Notes: generated by a model from the sequence alone, not told the origin. A DNA stretch of 64,000 bases from Prescottella agglutinans (GCF_004011865.1 NZ_RKLP01000005.1:248001-312000), one strand, 5' to 3'; shown: positions 22,870-32,582, counted from the stretch's first letter. Made by a program: numbers and translations.

Positions 22870-23499
22870 TCATGCACTCTGATCGACGAATCGATCTGCA
22901 GGCAAAGATAATACGTGTCCGAGTGCGAAACGGTCACCGTGCCCGGGGTGGACACGCGTGTCGTACGGAAGGCCCCGGAGGGTTTCGTGAACCGAGTCGG
23001 GAACTCGACGCCGCCCTCGCCCGTCGGTCGGCCGGCGCCTCTCCAGGGCATCACCGGCGAGTAGGGCGCCCAGACGGGCGACGTACAGGGACACCGCCCC
23101 GGCCGTAGGGGAAGGGGTGTGCACCACCTGGATCTCTTCGCCGGCCACCGCAATACGCTGTCCGTCGTCGAGTCGCCAGTAGCGGTGGTCGCCGTGAAAC
23201 CCCTGCCACAGAACGTGGTCGGCCGGATGCAACAGAACCGGGGCGTACAAGCCGCACGCCACATCGACCGCCGCGGCGAAGTGGGAACTGCTCCCGTGCG
23301 TGCAGATCACCGCGACCACCGATCGGTCACCCACGGCAGCAGCGATCTCCTCGGTACTACCGGCCGCATCGACGACGACCACGTCCGTATCATCGCCCAC
23401 CAGCCAACAATTCGTTGCGTCCGACTTCGCGGGAGTGATTCGGCACCGCTCCGACAACCCGGTGACCACAACCTGCTCGACCCGAAATGTACCGCTCAT
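22870..23499 (-). CDS. MBL-fold protein with degenerate metal site
   Basis: A 209-residue metallo-beta-lactamase-fold protein related to the glyoxalase-II-like hydrolases common in actinobacteria (NCWLVGDDTDVVVVDAAG start). The canonical HxHxDH is here THGSSSH, so the second His and the Asp are Ser, and the GH of the next ligand motif is missing (HTPSPTAGAVSLY). Asp in LLAGDAL and His in HPGHGD remain. Hydrolytic activity is doubtful; it may be a decaying gene or a non-metal binding protein. ATG 23499 follows GAGG. It lies between the LysR relic and the CitE-like gene, same strand as the latter, about 225 bp downstream of it. Confidence 0.6.
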   Translation of the reverse strand: MSGTFRVEQVVVTGLSERCRITPAKSDATNCWLVGDDTDVVVVDAAGSTEEIAAAVGDRSVVAVICTHGSSSHFAAAVDVACGLYAPVLLHPADHVLWQGFHGDHRYWRLDDGQRIAVAGEEIQVVHTPSPTAGAVSLYVARLGALLAGDALERRRPTDGRGRRRVPDSVHETLRGLPYDTRVHPGHGDRFALGHVLSLPADRFVDQSA

Positions 23500-23661
23500 C
23501 GAACCTCGATGCGTAGTGTCCGCCAACTCGTCTCGAGGACGAACGTTCACGTGCGCCTCTCACTACGAGGCTAGTCAGGCGCGGGCAGTGCGGGTACTGG
23601 TCGAGCGGAGAGGCGGACCTGACCGAACGGGCAGGAGATCAGGCGATGGACGCGGATACGC

Positions 23662-23697
23662 GTTCGTCCCCGTTCCGGGCCTGGAACGGGGACGAAC
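23662..23697. terminator. hairpin downstream of the CitE-like gene
   Basis: GTTCGTCCCCGTTCC (23662-23676) and GGAACGGGGACGAAC (23683-23697) are perfect 15-bp arms around a 6-base loop. The element lies just past the CitE-like stop codon and recurs at 18061 after the CitE relic. The rest of the 225-bp gap to the MBL gene shows nothing else. Confidence 0.65.
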
Positions 23698-23724
23698 ACG
23701 GTTGTGTGCCTTGTTATCGGCTCA

Positions 23725-24516
23725 CTACACCCCGGCCCCTTCGAGGATGTCGATGCGGTACTTCCGGGCGCGGTCGAGGATCGCCTCGGCCGCGCGCAGA
23801 CGGGGCAGGTAGCTTCCGTCGATACTGTCGGTGCGGGTGGCGAGGAGTTCCCTGGCGGCCTGCACTTCTTCCGTGCTGGGCGCAAACTCGGTGTTGATCA
23901 TCCGAATGTGGTTCGGCTTCACACAGAGCATGCCGCCCATCCCATTTGCCACGGACCGGCGGCAGTAGGCGCGAAGCCCATCCGTATCGGATGCGAGGGA
24001 CGGCCCGTCGATCGGCGCGGGGCGTCCGGCCGATCGACTGGCCAGGACGAGGTGGGACCGCGCCCCCATGACCGTGGCGGAGTCGTCCGTCGCCGACGTG
24101 TCGTGGCGGAAGTCGCCGCTGCCGAATGCCAAGCGGGTCAACGCGTTCGCACGCGCGATCGATACCGCGTTCAGAACCCCTGTCGCCGACTCGATCAGGG
24201 CGATCACACCTCCGGCGAAGTCGCCGAGCCCGGCCGCGGTCGCATCGATCTCGGCCGGGTCCTCGGTCTTCGCCAGCACGACCCCGAGAATCCCCGGGCA
24301 ATGGGCCGCGAAGTCGAGGTCGAGTTGCCAATCCGCGGTGGTAGCCGGATTGACCCGGATCCAGGCCTCCCCACCCCTCGCTGCCCAATCGTGGATCTCG
24401 TCGCGGGCACGCGGCCTGTCTCCGGGCGCGACGCCGTCTTCGAGATCGAGGATGACGGCGTCGGGGCCATACCCTCGAACCCGGTCTTCCAGTTCGTGCG
24501 TGCGGGTTCCGGGCAC
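23725..24516 (-). CDS. HpcH/HpaI aldolase / citrate lyase beta (CitE-like) family protein
   Basis: A TIM-barrel CitE-like protein. Visible sites: [20 protein letters not shown], the metal Glu in ALIESATGV and the metal Asp in [10 protein letters not shown], and a conserved C-terminus [14 protein letters not shown]. The family cleaves or forms C-C bonds of CoA thioesters or keto acids; the substrate is unknown. The GTG at 24516 is the first regular start, but conserved strand residues [12 protein letters not shown] begin upstream in the same frame, with only CTG, ATC or GTC codons available and GAGAGGAA near 24604. The true start is therefore likely about 24585-24594 and non-standard, or the gene has lost its ATG. 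It lies 40-120 bp after gdh in the same frame and strand, probably in one operon. Confidence 0.75.
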   Translation of the reverse strand: MPGTRTHELEDRVRGYGPDAVILDLEDGVAPGDRPRARDEIHDWAARGGEAWIRVNPATTADWQLDLDFAAHCPGILGVVLAKTEDPAEIDATAAGLGDFAGGVIALIESATGVLNAVSIARANALTRLAFGSGDFRHDTSATDDSATVMGARSHLVLASRSAGRPAPIDGPSLASDTDGLRAYCRRSVANGMGGMLCVKPNHIRMINTEFAPSTEEVQAARELLATRTDSIDGSYLPRLRAAEAILDRARKYRIDILEGAGV

Positions 24517-24636
24517 CAGCAGCCACGAACGCGCGTCACGAGGAGCGACCGCTCCGACGGACTCACTGATGTTGCGGCAGTTCAGGGTAGTGATGACATT
24601 TCCTCTCGTGGATGGAGCACAGGTCAGTTCTGCGGA

Positions 24637-27600
24637 TCAGCCGACCATCCGCCGCAGCTGACGCGACGCGACGGACAGGGCCGCGAGGTCCCGTCGGCCG
24701 GATGCGGCGATCTCCGCGAGCGACTCGCGAGCCCGGCGCAGACGGGACTCGTTGCGCTCCTGCCATTCCGTGATCATCCGGTCGGTGTCGTCACCGGGCA
24801 GCGCCTGCGCGAGGACGTCCAGTGTGAGGGCGCGCACGCTGTCGTACAGCTCGTCGCGCAGAGCCAGGCGCGCGAGCGCATCCCAGCGCCCCTCCTTGGG
24901 CAGCTCGGAGACCCCGTTGAGCAGCGGGACGAGTCCCACCCGCTCGCACAGATGGAAGTAGAGCTCACCGGCGACGGCCGTGTCGCACTCGGCCAACTCC
25001 GCGATCTCGACGACGTCGAGCAGGCCGAACCGGTCGAGCGCCAGTTCGACGTCCTGAACCAGGTCCTCGGGTGCGCCCCGCTCCGCGACCGCGCGCGTGC
25101 GGTCGCGGAGGTTGGTGCGGTCGGCGCCCACCAGCCACTCCTCGAGGTGCGCGGACGCGTCCTCGATCCGGTCCTTGAACCGCGCGATCTCCGCTCCCAC
25201 CGCGAGCGGCTGCGGCCGACGGTGCAGCATCCAACGCGACGCCCGGTCGAGCAGCCGCCGCGTCACCGAGACCAGTTCGTCGGCGACCGCGCTCGGAACA
25301 TCGGCTGCCGCGATCTTCGACCACAGCTCGGGGAGCCCGAACACCTCGCTGACCACACTGAACGCCCGGACGGCGTCATCGGGAGTGGCGCCCGCCTCCT
25401 CTCCGAGGCGGAAGACGTAGCTGATGCTGCCACGGTCGACGACGTCGTTGGTCAACGCCGTCGCGACGATCTCGCGGCGCAGTGGATGCCGGTCGATGGC
25501 GTCGACGTGATCGCGCCGAAGGGGCTGCGGGAAGTACTCGCGCAGGATCGGCAGGAACACGTCGTGGTCGACGAGGTCGCCGGCCAGCAGAGCGCCCTTG
25601 AGCTCGAGCTTCACGTGCGCCATCAGCGTCGCCAGTTCCGGCGCCGACAGACCCGCCCCGGACCGGCCCAGCGCCGTGATCGCCTTGCGATCGGGCAACA
25701 CCTCGAGCCTGCGATCCAGCGCGCCGGCCGCCTCGAGTGCCGCGATCTGGCGTCCGTGTGCCTCCAGCATCGAGGGTGCGGCGGCGATCGCCGTGCCGAT
25801 CAACTCGTTCTGGGAGACGTTGTTCGCCAACACCAGTGCGGCGACCTCGTCGGTCATCTCGGCCAGCAGGTGCGGACGCACCTCGGCATCGACGCTGCCG
25901 GCGCCGACCAGATCGTCGACCAGGATCTTGATGTTGACCTCGTGGTCGGAGCAGTCCACACCGGCCGAGTTGTCGAGCGCGTCGGTGCCCACGCGTCCTC
26001 CCGCACGAGCGAACTCGATTCGCGCCGCCTGCGTGAAGCCGAGGTTGCCGCCCTCGCCGACGACACGGGCGCGCAGATCGCACCCGTCCACGCGCACAGC
26101 GTCGTTCGTCTTGTCCCCGGCGTCGGCATGCGACTCGGTCGAGGCCTTGACGTAGGTGCCGATGCCGCCGTTCCACAGCAGGTCCACCGGTGCGCCCAGG
26201 ATCGCCCGGATCAGTTCGGGCGGTGTCATTTCCGTCACGTTCGCGTCGAGACCGAGGACGCGACGGACCGCATCGCTGATCGGGACGGACTTCGCGCCGC
26301 GTTCCCACACGCCGCCGCCGGGGCCGATCAGCGACCGGTCGTAGTCGGCCCACGAGGATCGCGGCAGCGCGAACAGCCGCTCCCGCTCCGCGTACGACCG
26401 TTCGGGATCCGGATCCGGATCCAGGAAGACGTGCCGGTGGTCGAATGCCGCGACCAGTCGAATGTGCTTGCTGCACAGCATCCCGTTGCCGAAGACGTCG
26501 CCGCTCATGTCGCCGATGCCGACCGCGGTGAAGTCTTCCCGCTGGCAGTCGACCCCCAGTTCACGGAAGCGCCGCTTCACGCTCTCCCACGCGCCGCGCG
26601 CGGTGATGCCCATCGCCTTGTGGTCGTACCCCACCGAACCGCCGGACGCGAAGGCGTCACCCAACCAGAAGTCGTACTCGGCCGCGACCGCGTTCGCGAT
26701 GTCGGAGAACGAGGCGGTGCCCTTGTCTGCGGCCACCACGAGGTAGGTGTCGTCGCCGTCGTGGCGGACGATGCCCGGCGCCGGGACGACCGCCCCGGTG
26801 CGCCGGTCGATGTTGTCCGTGAGGTCGAGCAGGCCGCTGATGAACGTGCGGTAACCCGCGACACCCGCCTCCCGCAGCGAGGCGCGATCGGCCTCGGCGT
26901 CTCCGGTCGGCGCGGGCGGGCGGCGCAGCACGAAGCCGCCCTTGGCCCCGACCGGCACGATCACCGCGTTCTTGACCGCCTGGGCCTTGACCAGGCCCAG
27001 CACCTCGGTGCGGAAGTCCTCCCGGCGATCCGACCAGCGCAGCCCGCCGCGGGCCACCGCGCCGAACCGCATGTGCACACCCGCGACGGTCGGCGAGTAC
27101 ACGAAGATCTCGTGCCGCGGGCGGGGCTCGGGCAGCTCGCCGATGCTGCGCGAATCAAGTTTCAGCGCAAGGGAATCGCGTGCGGGAGTGGCGAAGTGGT
27201 TGGTGCGCACGGTGTTGCGGACGGCGCTGAGGAGCGCCCGGAAGATCCGGTCCTCGTCGAGCCCGGACACCTGCTCGATCGACGCCGACACCGCCGCGGC
27301 GGCCGTCTCTCCGCCGTCGCCCGGCGCCACCGACGGATCGAATCGCGCCGTGAAGCACTCGACGAGGCCGACCGCGATCGCCGGGTAGCGGCACATCACA
27401 TCGGCGACATACGCACTGCTGTAAGGCAATCCACCTTGCCGCAGGAACTCGGCGTACGCGCGGAGCGCCGACACGTCGCGCCACTGCAGCCCCGCGCGGG
27501 CCACCAACTCGCCCAGGCGGTCCGCCTCGGCGGCACCCACCCACAGCGCCTCCACCGCCGCACCGAAGCGGCGCGCGAAGTCGTCGAACCCGTCTTCCGG

Positions 27601-28044
27601 GGCGATCGGGTACCGGACGGTGAATTCGTACACCCAGCAGGGCAGGTCCGCCGGAGACACCAACGCGTAGGGACGTTCGTCGAGGACCTCGACCCCGAGG
27701 CTCTGCAGCAGCGGCATGAGATCCCCGAGCGACGCGGGTCGCCCGCCCACGTACAGGGACAGGCGGTGGGTGGCGCGCGCCGTCACGTCGGGGACGATCC
27801 GGACGCCGACGCCCCCGTCGGCGAGCCCGGCCAGGATGTCGAGGTCGACGCGTGCGCGCTCGGGGGTGATGTCCTGCTTGTACCCCGCGGGGAGGCCGGA
27901 GACGAATCGCGCGAGATGCTCACGCGCTTCGGGGTCCGCGTCGGCGAGCACACGCTCGTCCCAACTGCGGAAGACACGGGCGAGAGCGTCGTCGATCTCG
28001 CTGGGGTTCGTCGTCGGATCGGTCTGGGTGGAGACGGTGGTCAT
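24637..28044 (-). CDS. gdh: NAD-specific glutamate dehydrogenase, short form
   Basis: A 1,135-residue enzyme that oxidatively deaminates glutamate to 2-oxoglutarate. The catalytic region includes [40 protein letters not shown] and the nucleotide-binding part [11 protein letters not shown]-like [14 protein letters not shown] through [14 protein letters not shown]; the long helical C-terminus ([20 protein letters not shown]) is typical of the large NAD-GDH class. Mycobacterial relatives are about 1,600 residues; here about 500 N-terminal residues with ACT-like domains are absent, so allosteric control may differ. ATG 28044 follows GGAAGG. It diverges from hutU across a HutC-type operator, which suggests induction with histidine use, and is followed by the CitE-like gene. 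Confidence 0.9.
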   Translation of the reverse strand: MTTVSTQTDPTTNPSEIDDALARVFRSWDERVLADADPEAREHLARFVSGLPAGYKQDITPERARVDLDILAGLADGGVGVRIVPDVTARATHRLSLYVGGRPASLGDLMPLLQSLGVEVLDERPYALVSPADLPCWVYEFTVRYPIAPEDGFDDFARRFGAAVEALWVGAAEADRLGELVARAGLQWRDVSALRAYAEFLRQGGLPYSSAYVADVMCRYPAIAVGLVECFTARFDPSVAPGDGGETAAAAVSASIEQVSGLDEDRIFRALLSAVRNTVRTNHFATPARDSLALKLDSRSIGELPEPRPRHEIFVYSPTVAGVHMRFGAVARGGLRWSDRREDFRTEVLGLVKAQAVKNAVIVPVGAKGGFVLRRPPAPTGDAEADRASLREAGVAGYRTFISGLLDLTDNIDRRTGAVVPAPGIVRHDGDDTYLVVAADKGTASFSDIANAVAAEYDFWLGDAFASGGSVGYDHKAMGITARGAWESVKRRFRELGVDCQREDFTAVGIGDMSGDVFGNGMLCSKHIRLVAAFDHRHVFLDPDPDPERSYAERERLFALPRSSWADYDRSLIGPGGGVWERGAKSVPISDAVRRVLGLDANVTEMTPPELIRAILGAPVDLLWNGGIGTYVKASTESHADAGDKTNDAVRVDGCDLRARVVGEGGNLGFTQAARIEFARAGGRVGTDALDNSAGVDCSDHEVNIKILVDDLVGAGSVDAEVRPHLLAEMTDEVAALVLANNVSQNELIGTAIAAAPSMLEAHGRQIAALEAAGALDRRLEVLPDRKAITALGRSGAGLSAPELATLMAHVKLELKGALLAGDLVDHDVFLPILREYFPQPLRRDHVDAIDRHPLRREIVATALTNDVVDRGSISYVFRLGEEAGATPDDAVRAFSVVSEVFGLPELWSKIAAADVPSAVADELVSVTRRLLDRASRWMLHRRPQPLAVGAEIARFKDRIEDASAHLEEWLVGADRTNLRDRTRAVAERGAPEDLVQDVELALDRFGLLDVVEIAELAECDTAVAGELYFHLCERVGLVPLLNGVSELPKEGRWDALARLALRDELYDSVRALTLDVLAQALPGDDTDRMITEWQERNESRLRRARESLAEIAASGRRDLAALSVASRQLRRMVG

Positions 28045-28146
28045 CTGGGAACCTTCCGCCGGATGCCACGCTGCATCCGGCTGGTCGTCGTGTCCGTTCA
28101 ACTGGTCGAGTTCTCGAAATCTCGGGGCCGTACAGCGGCCTGCCCC

Positions 28147-28180
28147 TTGACACGAGCTTGTATAGACAGGAATATACAAG
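28147..28180. promoter_or_regulatory. hutU promoter with HutC-type operator, shared with divergent gdh
   Basis: TTGACA (28147-28152) is followed by the perfect dyad CTTGTATA-GACAGGAA-TATACAAG (28157-28180), whose right arm covers a plausible -10 (AATATA). The repressor would sit between and over the promoter elements. The same operator pattern occurs at 38419 and 13476. It lies 100 bp from the gdh start and 120 bp from hutU. Confidence 0.8.
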
Positions 28181-28302
28181 TCATAGTTGCAGAACGTGAG
28201 CCAGCGCACAACAGCTACGACAAAACGGATGCCGACGACAACGGAGTCGCTCGACAGCCACCGGAGCAGCGCCCTCACCGCCCGATCACTAGGAGTTACC
28301 CG

Positions 28303-29979
28303 ATGGACATCACCTCACCCGGCCACGAGGCCCGCCCGGTCAGCGCACCCCGCGGCTCCGAGCTGAACACCCTCGGGTGGCAGCAGGAGGGCGCGCTGCG
28401 CATGCTCATGAACAACCTCGACCCCGAGGTTGCCGAGCACCCGGACAACCTGGTCGTCTACGGCGGCACCGGCCGCGCCGCCCGCAGCTGGGCCGCGTTC
28501 GACGCCATCGTCGCGACCCTCAAGACGCTGAAGAACGACGAGACCATGCTGGTGCAGTCCGGCAAGCCGGTCGGCGTCTTCCGCACCAACGAGTGGGCTC
28601 CGCGCGTGCTCCTCGCGAACTCCAACCTCGTCGGCGACTGGGCCAACTGGGAGCAGTTCCGCAAGCTCGAGGACGAGGGCCTGATGATGTACGGCCAGAT
28701 GACCGCCGGGTCCTGGATCTACATCGGTACCCAGGGCATCCTGCAGGGCACCTACGAGACCTTCGGTGCGATCGCCCGCAAGCGCTTCGACGGCACCCTC
28801 GCCGGCACCATCACCCTCACCGCCGGCATGGGCGGCATGGGCGGCGCCCAGCCTCTCGCGGTCACCATGAACGACGGCGTCGCGATCTGCGTCGACTGCG
28901 ACGTCACCCGCATCGACCGCCGCATCGCGCACAAGTACCTCGACACCAAGGCCGACAGCATCGAGCACGCGCTGCAGCTGGCGACCGAGGCCCGCGACGC
29001 CCGCAAGCCGCTGTCGATCGGCCTGGTCGGCAACGCCGCCGAGATCTTCCCGGCACTGCTGGAGATGGACGCCCCGATCGACATCGTCACCGACCAGACG
29101 TCGGCGCACGACCCGCTGTCCTACCTGCCGCTCGGCGTCGACTTCGCCGACATGAAGGCGATGGCCGAGAAGGATCCGGCCCAGTTCACCGAGGACTCCC
29201 GCAAGTCGATGGCCGCGCACGTCGAGGCGATGGTCGGCTTCATGGACAAGGGCGCCGAGGTCTTCGACTACGGCAACTCGATCCGCGACGAGGCCCGCAA
29301 GGCCGGCTACGACCGCGCGTTCGCGTTCCCCGGCTTCGTCCCGGCCTACATCCGTCCGCTGTTCGAGGAGGGCCTCGGCCCGTTCCGCTGGGCCGCGCTG
29401 TCGGGCGACCCGAAGGACATCGCCGCGACCGACAAGGCGATCCTCGAGCTGTTCCCGGAGAACGAGCACCTCAAGCGCTGGATCGAGATGGCCGGCGAGA
29501 AGGTCGCCTTCGAGGGCCTGCCCGCCCGCATCTGCTGGCTCGGCTACGGCGAGCGCCACAAGGCCGGCCTGAAGTTCAACGAGATGGTCGCCAACGGCGA
29601 GCTGTCGGCCCCGATCGCGATCGGCCGTGACCACCTCGACTCCGGCTCCGTCGCCTCGCCGTACCGCGAGACCGAGGCGATGAAGGACGGCTCGGACATG
29701 ATCGCCGACTGGCCGCTGCTCAACGCCCTCGTCAACACTGCGTCGGGCGCCTCCTGGGTGTCGATCCACCACGGTGGCGGCGTCGGTATGGGCCGCTCGA
29801 TCCACGCCGGTCAGGTGTGCATCGCCGACGGCACCGAGCTGGCCGCGAAGAAGATCGAGGCCGTGCTCACCAACGACCCGGGCATGGGCGTCATCCGCCA
29901 CGCGGACGCCGGCTACGAGCACGCCATCGACACCGCGCGCGAGCGCGGCGTGCGTATCCCGATGACCGAGAACAACTGA
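28303..29979 (+). CDS. hutU: urocanate hydratase
   Basis: A 558-residue cytosolic urocanase, the second enzyme of histidine breakdown (urocanate plus water to 4-imidazolone-5-propionate, with tightly bound NAD+). Length and motifs are standard: [47 protein letters not shown], and the active-site region [20 protein letters not shown] 28303 follows TAGGAG. Codon use is very strongly biased (GCC, CTC, GAG, ATC almost throughout), more than in the cassette to its left, consistent with high expression. It stands alone as a transcription unit: two hairpins follow and the next gene has its own promoter. Controlled by the HutC-type site at 28157. Confidence 0.97.
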   Translation: MDITSPGHEARPVSAPRGSELNTLGWQQEGALRMLMNNLDPEVAEHPDNLVVYGGTGRAARSWAAFDAIVATLKTLKNDETMLVQSGKPVGVFRTNEWAPRVLLANSNLVGDWANWEQFRKLEDEGLMMYGQMTAGSWIYIGTQGILQGTYETFGAIARKRFDGTLAGTITLTAGMGGMGGAQPLAVTMNDGVAICVDCDVTRIDRRIAHKYLDTKADSIEHALQLATEARDARKPLSIGLVGNAAEIFPALLEMDAPIDIVTDQTSAHDPLSYLPLGVDFADMKAMAEKDPAQFTEDSRKSMAAHVEAMVGFMDKGAEVFDYGNSIRDEARKAGYDRAFAFPGFVPAYIRPLFEEGLGPFRWAALSGDPKDIAATDKAILELFPENEHLKRWIEMAGEKVAFEGLPARICWLGYGERHKAGLKFNEMVANGELSAPIAIGRDHLDSGSVASPYRETEAMKDGSDMIADWPLLNALVNTASGASWVSIHHGGGVGMGRSIHAGQVCIADGTELAAKKIEAVLTNDPGMGVIRHADAGYEHAIDTARERGVRIPMTENN

Positions 29980-29996
29980 TCCTCACACCTGAACAA

Positions 29997-30022
29997 GGGC
30001 TCACGACGACCAGCGTGAGCCC
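29997..30022 (+). terminator. first hairpin after hutU
   Basis: GGGCTCAC (29997-30004) pairs with GTGAGCCC (30015-30022). A short but perfect stem 17 bp after the hutU stop. Confidence 0.55.
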
Positions 30023-30050
30023 GAACCGGCGGCACTGACGTCGGCTCCGC

Positions 30051-30099
30051 GGCGAGCGGCAACGCGCAGGACGATCCCCCCTGCGTGTTGCCGCTCGTC
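30051..30099 (+). terminator. strong hairpin after hutU
   Basis: A 20-bp stem, GGCGAGCGGCAACGCGCAGG against CCTGCGTGTTGCCGCTCGTC, with only two G-U pairs, followed by GTCGTTT. Probably the main hutU terminator. Confidence 0.75.
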
Positions 30100-30176
30100 G
30101 TCGTTTCCGGGGCCGGGACGACGGCGAACTGCGCCCTCTGGACAAACGGCGCGATCGGATGCGATAGTCACGTATG

Positions 30177-30215
30177 CCACTAGATGGCAATTGACTTCCA
30201 CTAGATGAAATCTAG
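30177..30215 (+). promoter_or_regulatory. promoter/operator of the acyl-CoA dehydrogenase operon
   Basis: CCACTAGATG occurs twice (about 30177 and 30198), the second copy running into the palindrome CTAGATGAAATCTAG (30201-30215). TTGACT (30191-30196) between them is a candidate -35 element. The operon carries its own IclR-type gene, which may bind here. Confidence 0.5.
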
Positions 30216-30249
30216 CGATTCCCCCTCTCGTTCCCCCTCAGGAGTTCCC

Positions 30250-31413
30250 GTGACCGCTCAGACTCTCGACGACGCCCTCGACCTGTCCGAATTTCGCAGC
30301 ACCGTCCGCGCTTTCGCGAACGCGGAGATCCTTCCCGGCGCGGCCGAGCGCGACGAGTCCAAGGAGTTCCCCGCGCACCTGATGCGCCGCCTGGCCGAGC
30401 AGGACCTGATGGGCATCTCCGTTCCGGAGGAGTTCGGCGGACTCGGGCTGTCGACGCGCGCCCAGCTGGTTGCCGTCGAGGAGGTCGCCCGCGCCGACGC
30501 CGCACTGGCGTCGATCTACACCGCCCACTACCTGGGCCTCGAGCCGATCCTCGTCGGCGGGACCGAGGAGCAGAAGAAGCGCTGGCTGCCCGGGCTGGCC
30601 TCGGGTGAGGTCCTGGCCGGCTTCGCGCTCACCGAGCCCGACGCGGGCTCGGACATCGCCTCCATGCGCACCGTGGCGCGCCGCGAGGACGACGGCTGGC
30701 ACCTGTCCGGCTCCAAGACCTTCATCTCCAACGCCCGCGAGGCCGACCTGGTCGTGCTGTTCGCCAAGACCGATCCCTCCGCCGGCTTCCGCGGCATCAC
30801 GGCCTTCGCGGTCCCGAAGGGCACGCCCGGCATCAGCTACTCGGAGCCGCAGGACAAGATGGGCATCCGCTCGGCGCCCACCTACACCGTCTACCTCGAC
30901 GACGTGGTCCTGCCGCACGACGCCGTCATCGGCACCGAGGGACGCGGCGGCAACATCGCGCTCACCGCACTCAACCGCGCCCGCATCGACGTTGCCGCAA
31001 TGGCCAACGGAATCGCCCTGCGCGCTTGGGAACTCGGACGCGAGTACGCCGCCGAGCGCAAGCAGTTCGGGCACCCCATCTTCGAGTTCCAGGCCATCCA
31101 GCTGCTGCTCGGTGAGTGCGACGCCAAGCTGGTCGCCTCGCGCGTGACCGCCGACTGGGCCTCCGACGTCAAGGACGCCGGCCAGGACCTGCGCCGCGCC
31201 GCCTCGATCTCGAAGTTCGTGGCGACCGAGGCCTGCTTCTCGATCGTCGACCAGGTCGTCCAGATCCACGGCGGCGCCGGGTTCATGCGCGAGTCCGAGA
31301 TCGAGCGCCTCTACCGCGACTGCCGGATCCTGCGCATCTTCGAGGGCACCTCGCAGATCCAGCTGCTCACCATCGCCGGCAACGCCCCGTCGATCCGTTC
31401 CACCGAGTACTGA
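30250..31413 (+). CDS. acyl-CoA dehydrogenase
   Basis: A 387-residue flavoenzyme of the short/medium-chain acyl-CoA dehydrogenase family. FAD/substrate motifs are visible: AGFALTEPDAGSDIASM, GSKTFISNAREADL, RKQFGHPIFEFQAIQ-like and the C-terminal QIHGGAGFMRESEIER, DCRILRIFEGTSQIQ. It forms the 2,3-double bond of an acyl-CoA. GTG 30250 behind CAGGAG is chosen; an upstream ATG at 30205 lies inside the palindrome and lacks a ribosome-binding site. It is followed after 14 bp by a CoA-transferase. Placement between hutU and hutH suggests an imidazole acid such as imidazolepropionate as substrate (inference), but ordinary fatty or branched acids are equally possible. Confidence 0.9.
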   Translation: MTAQTLDDALDLSEFRSTVRAFANAEILPGAAERDESKEFPAHLMRRLAEQDLMGISVPEEFGGLGLSTRAQLVAVEEVARADAALASIYTAHYLGLEPILVGGTEEQKKRWLPGLASGEVLAGFALTEPDAGSDIASMRTVARREDDGWHLSGSKTFISNAREADLVVLFAKTDPSAGFRGITAFAVPKGTPGISYSEPQDKMGIRSAPTYTVYLDDVVLPHDAVIGTEGRGGNIALTALNRARIDVAAMANGIALRAWELGREYAAERKQFGHPIFEFQAIQLLLGECDAKLVASRVTADWASDVKDAGQDLRRAASISKFVATEACFSIVDQVVQIHGGAGFMRESEIERLYRDCRILRIFEGTSQIQLLTIAGNAPSIRSTEY

Positions 31414-31427
31414 GAGGCGAGGCGAAC

Positions 31428-32582
31428 ATGACCACCCCCGCACTCCCCCCGCTCGACGGCGTCCGCGTCGTCGACCTCTCCCGCGTCCTCGCGGGCCCGT
31501 TCTGCACCGCGCTGCTCGCCGACGCCGGCGCCGACGTCGTCAAGATCGAGTCGAAAGCCGGCGAGGACTCCCGCCACCTCGGACCGTTCCGCGACGGCGA
31601 GAGCATCTACTTCAACGTCCTCAACCGCGGCAAGCGCTCGATCGCGCTCGACCTCAAGGACCCCGAGGACCGGGAGTCGTTGCTGCAGTTGATCGCCGAC
31701 GCCGACGTCGTCGTCGAGAACTTCCGCCCCGGCGTCACCAGCCGGCTCGGCATCGACTACGAGGCCGCCCGCGCCCGAAACCCGAAGATCGTCTACGCGT
31801 CGATCTCCGGTTTCGGGCAGAAGGGCCCGATGGCGGGCGCCGCGGCCTACGACCTCGTGGTCCAGGCGCTGTCCGGCGTCATGAGCATCACCGGCACCGA
31901 GGACTCCGGCCCCACCCGCCTGGGCGAATCGTTCGGCGACACCATCACCGGCGTCTTCGCCGCGTGGGGCATCAGCACCGCACTGCTGGCCGCCCGCAGC
32001 ACCGGCCAGGGCCAGCACCTGGACGTGGCGATGTTCGACAGCATGCTCGCGATGCTGCCCACCGCGCACAGTCAGCTGCAGGCGTCCGGCGAGACCCCGA
32101 AGCGCGTCGGCAACCGGCACCCGGTCTCGACGCCGTTTGACACCTATCGCGCCGACGACGGCCTGTTCGTCCTCGCGATCGCCAGCGAGAAGGGCTTCCA
32201 GACGCTGGCCCGGACCATGGGCCGCGACGAACTGCTCGCCGACCCCCGGTTCGCGGACGACACCCTGCGCACCGAGAACGAGCCCGCGCTCCGCAAGGAG
32301 ATCGAGGCGTGGGCCTCGGGCCGGACCGTCGCCCAGGTCCTCGAGGTGCTCGACGCGGCCGGGCTGGCGGGCTCGGAGGTGTGGACGGTCGAGCAGGCGC
32401 TCGGGTCGGATCAGGCCCGGCGCCGCGGGGTCGTCGAGTCGTTCGAGCACCCGGCCGCCGGTACCGTGGCGTACGTCCGGCAGCCGGTCGTCTTCGGCGA
32501 CAGCACGCGGCCGGAGGTGCGGCGCAGCCCGCTGCTCGACGAGCACCACGACGAGATTCTCGGCGAGGCGCGCCCGCGATAG
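31428..32582 (+). CDS. CaiB/BaiF-type (family III) CoA-transferase
   Basis: A 384-residue CoA-transferase. The N-terminus GVRVVDLSRVLAGPFCTALL, GADVVKIESKAGEDSRHLGP, RGKRSIALDLKDPEDRE and the putative catalytic Asp in AAAYDLVVQALSG are family hallmarks, and QHLDVAMFDSMLAML follows. It moves CoA from one acid to another. ATG 31428 follows GAGGCGAGGCGAAC. It is the second gene of an operon with the acyl-CoA dehydrogenase: CoA activation followed by dehydrogenation is the logical pair for breaking down a carboxylic acid. The IclR-type gene 49 bp downstream probably belongs to the same transcript. Confidence 0.9.
   Translation: MTTPALPPLDGVRVVDLSRVLAGPFCTALLADAGADVVKIESKAGEDSRHLGPFRDGESIYFNVLNRGKRSIALDLKDPEDRESLLQLIADADVVVENFRPGVTSRLGIDYEAARARNPKIVYASISGFGQKGPMAGAAAYDLVVQALSGVMSITGTEDSGPTRLGESFGDTITGVFAAWGISTALLAARSTGQGQHLDVAMFDSMLAMLPTAHSQLQASGETPKRVGNRHPVSTPFDTYRADDGLFVLAIASEKGFQTLARTMGRDELLADPRFADDTLRTENEPALRKEIEAWASGRTVAQVLEVLDAAGLAGSEVWTVEQALGSDQARRRGVVESFEHPAAGTVAYVRQPVVFGDSTRPEVRRSPLLDEHHDEILGEARPR

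Noticed and set aside
26400-26425. GGATCC-rich short repeat inside gdh
   Set aside because: It encodes Asp-Pro-Asp-Pro-Asp-Pro in the GDH frame and is explained by the protein sequence.
23704-28302. Very long plus-strand open frame covering gdh and continuing into hutU
   Set aside because: It is the antisense image of a high-GC gene; its translation is repetitive in Arg, Gly, Asp and Val, and the gdh protein on the minus strand is unmistakable. Only the hutU part from 28303 is real.
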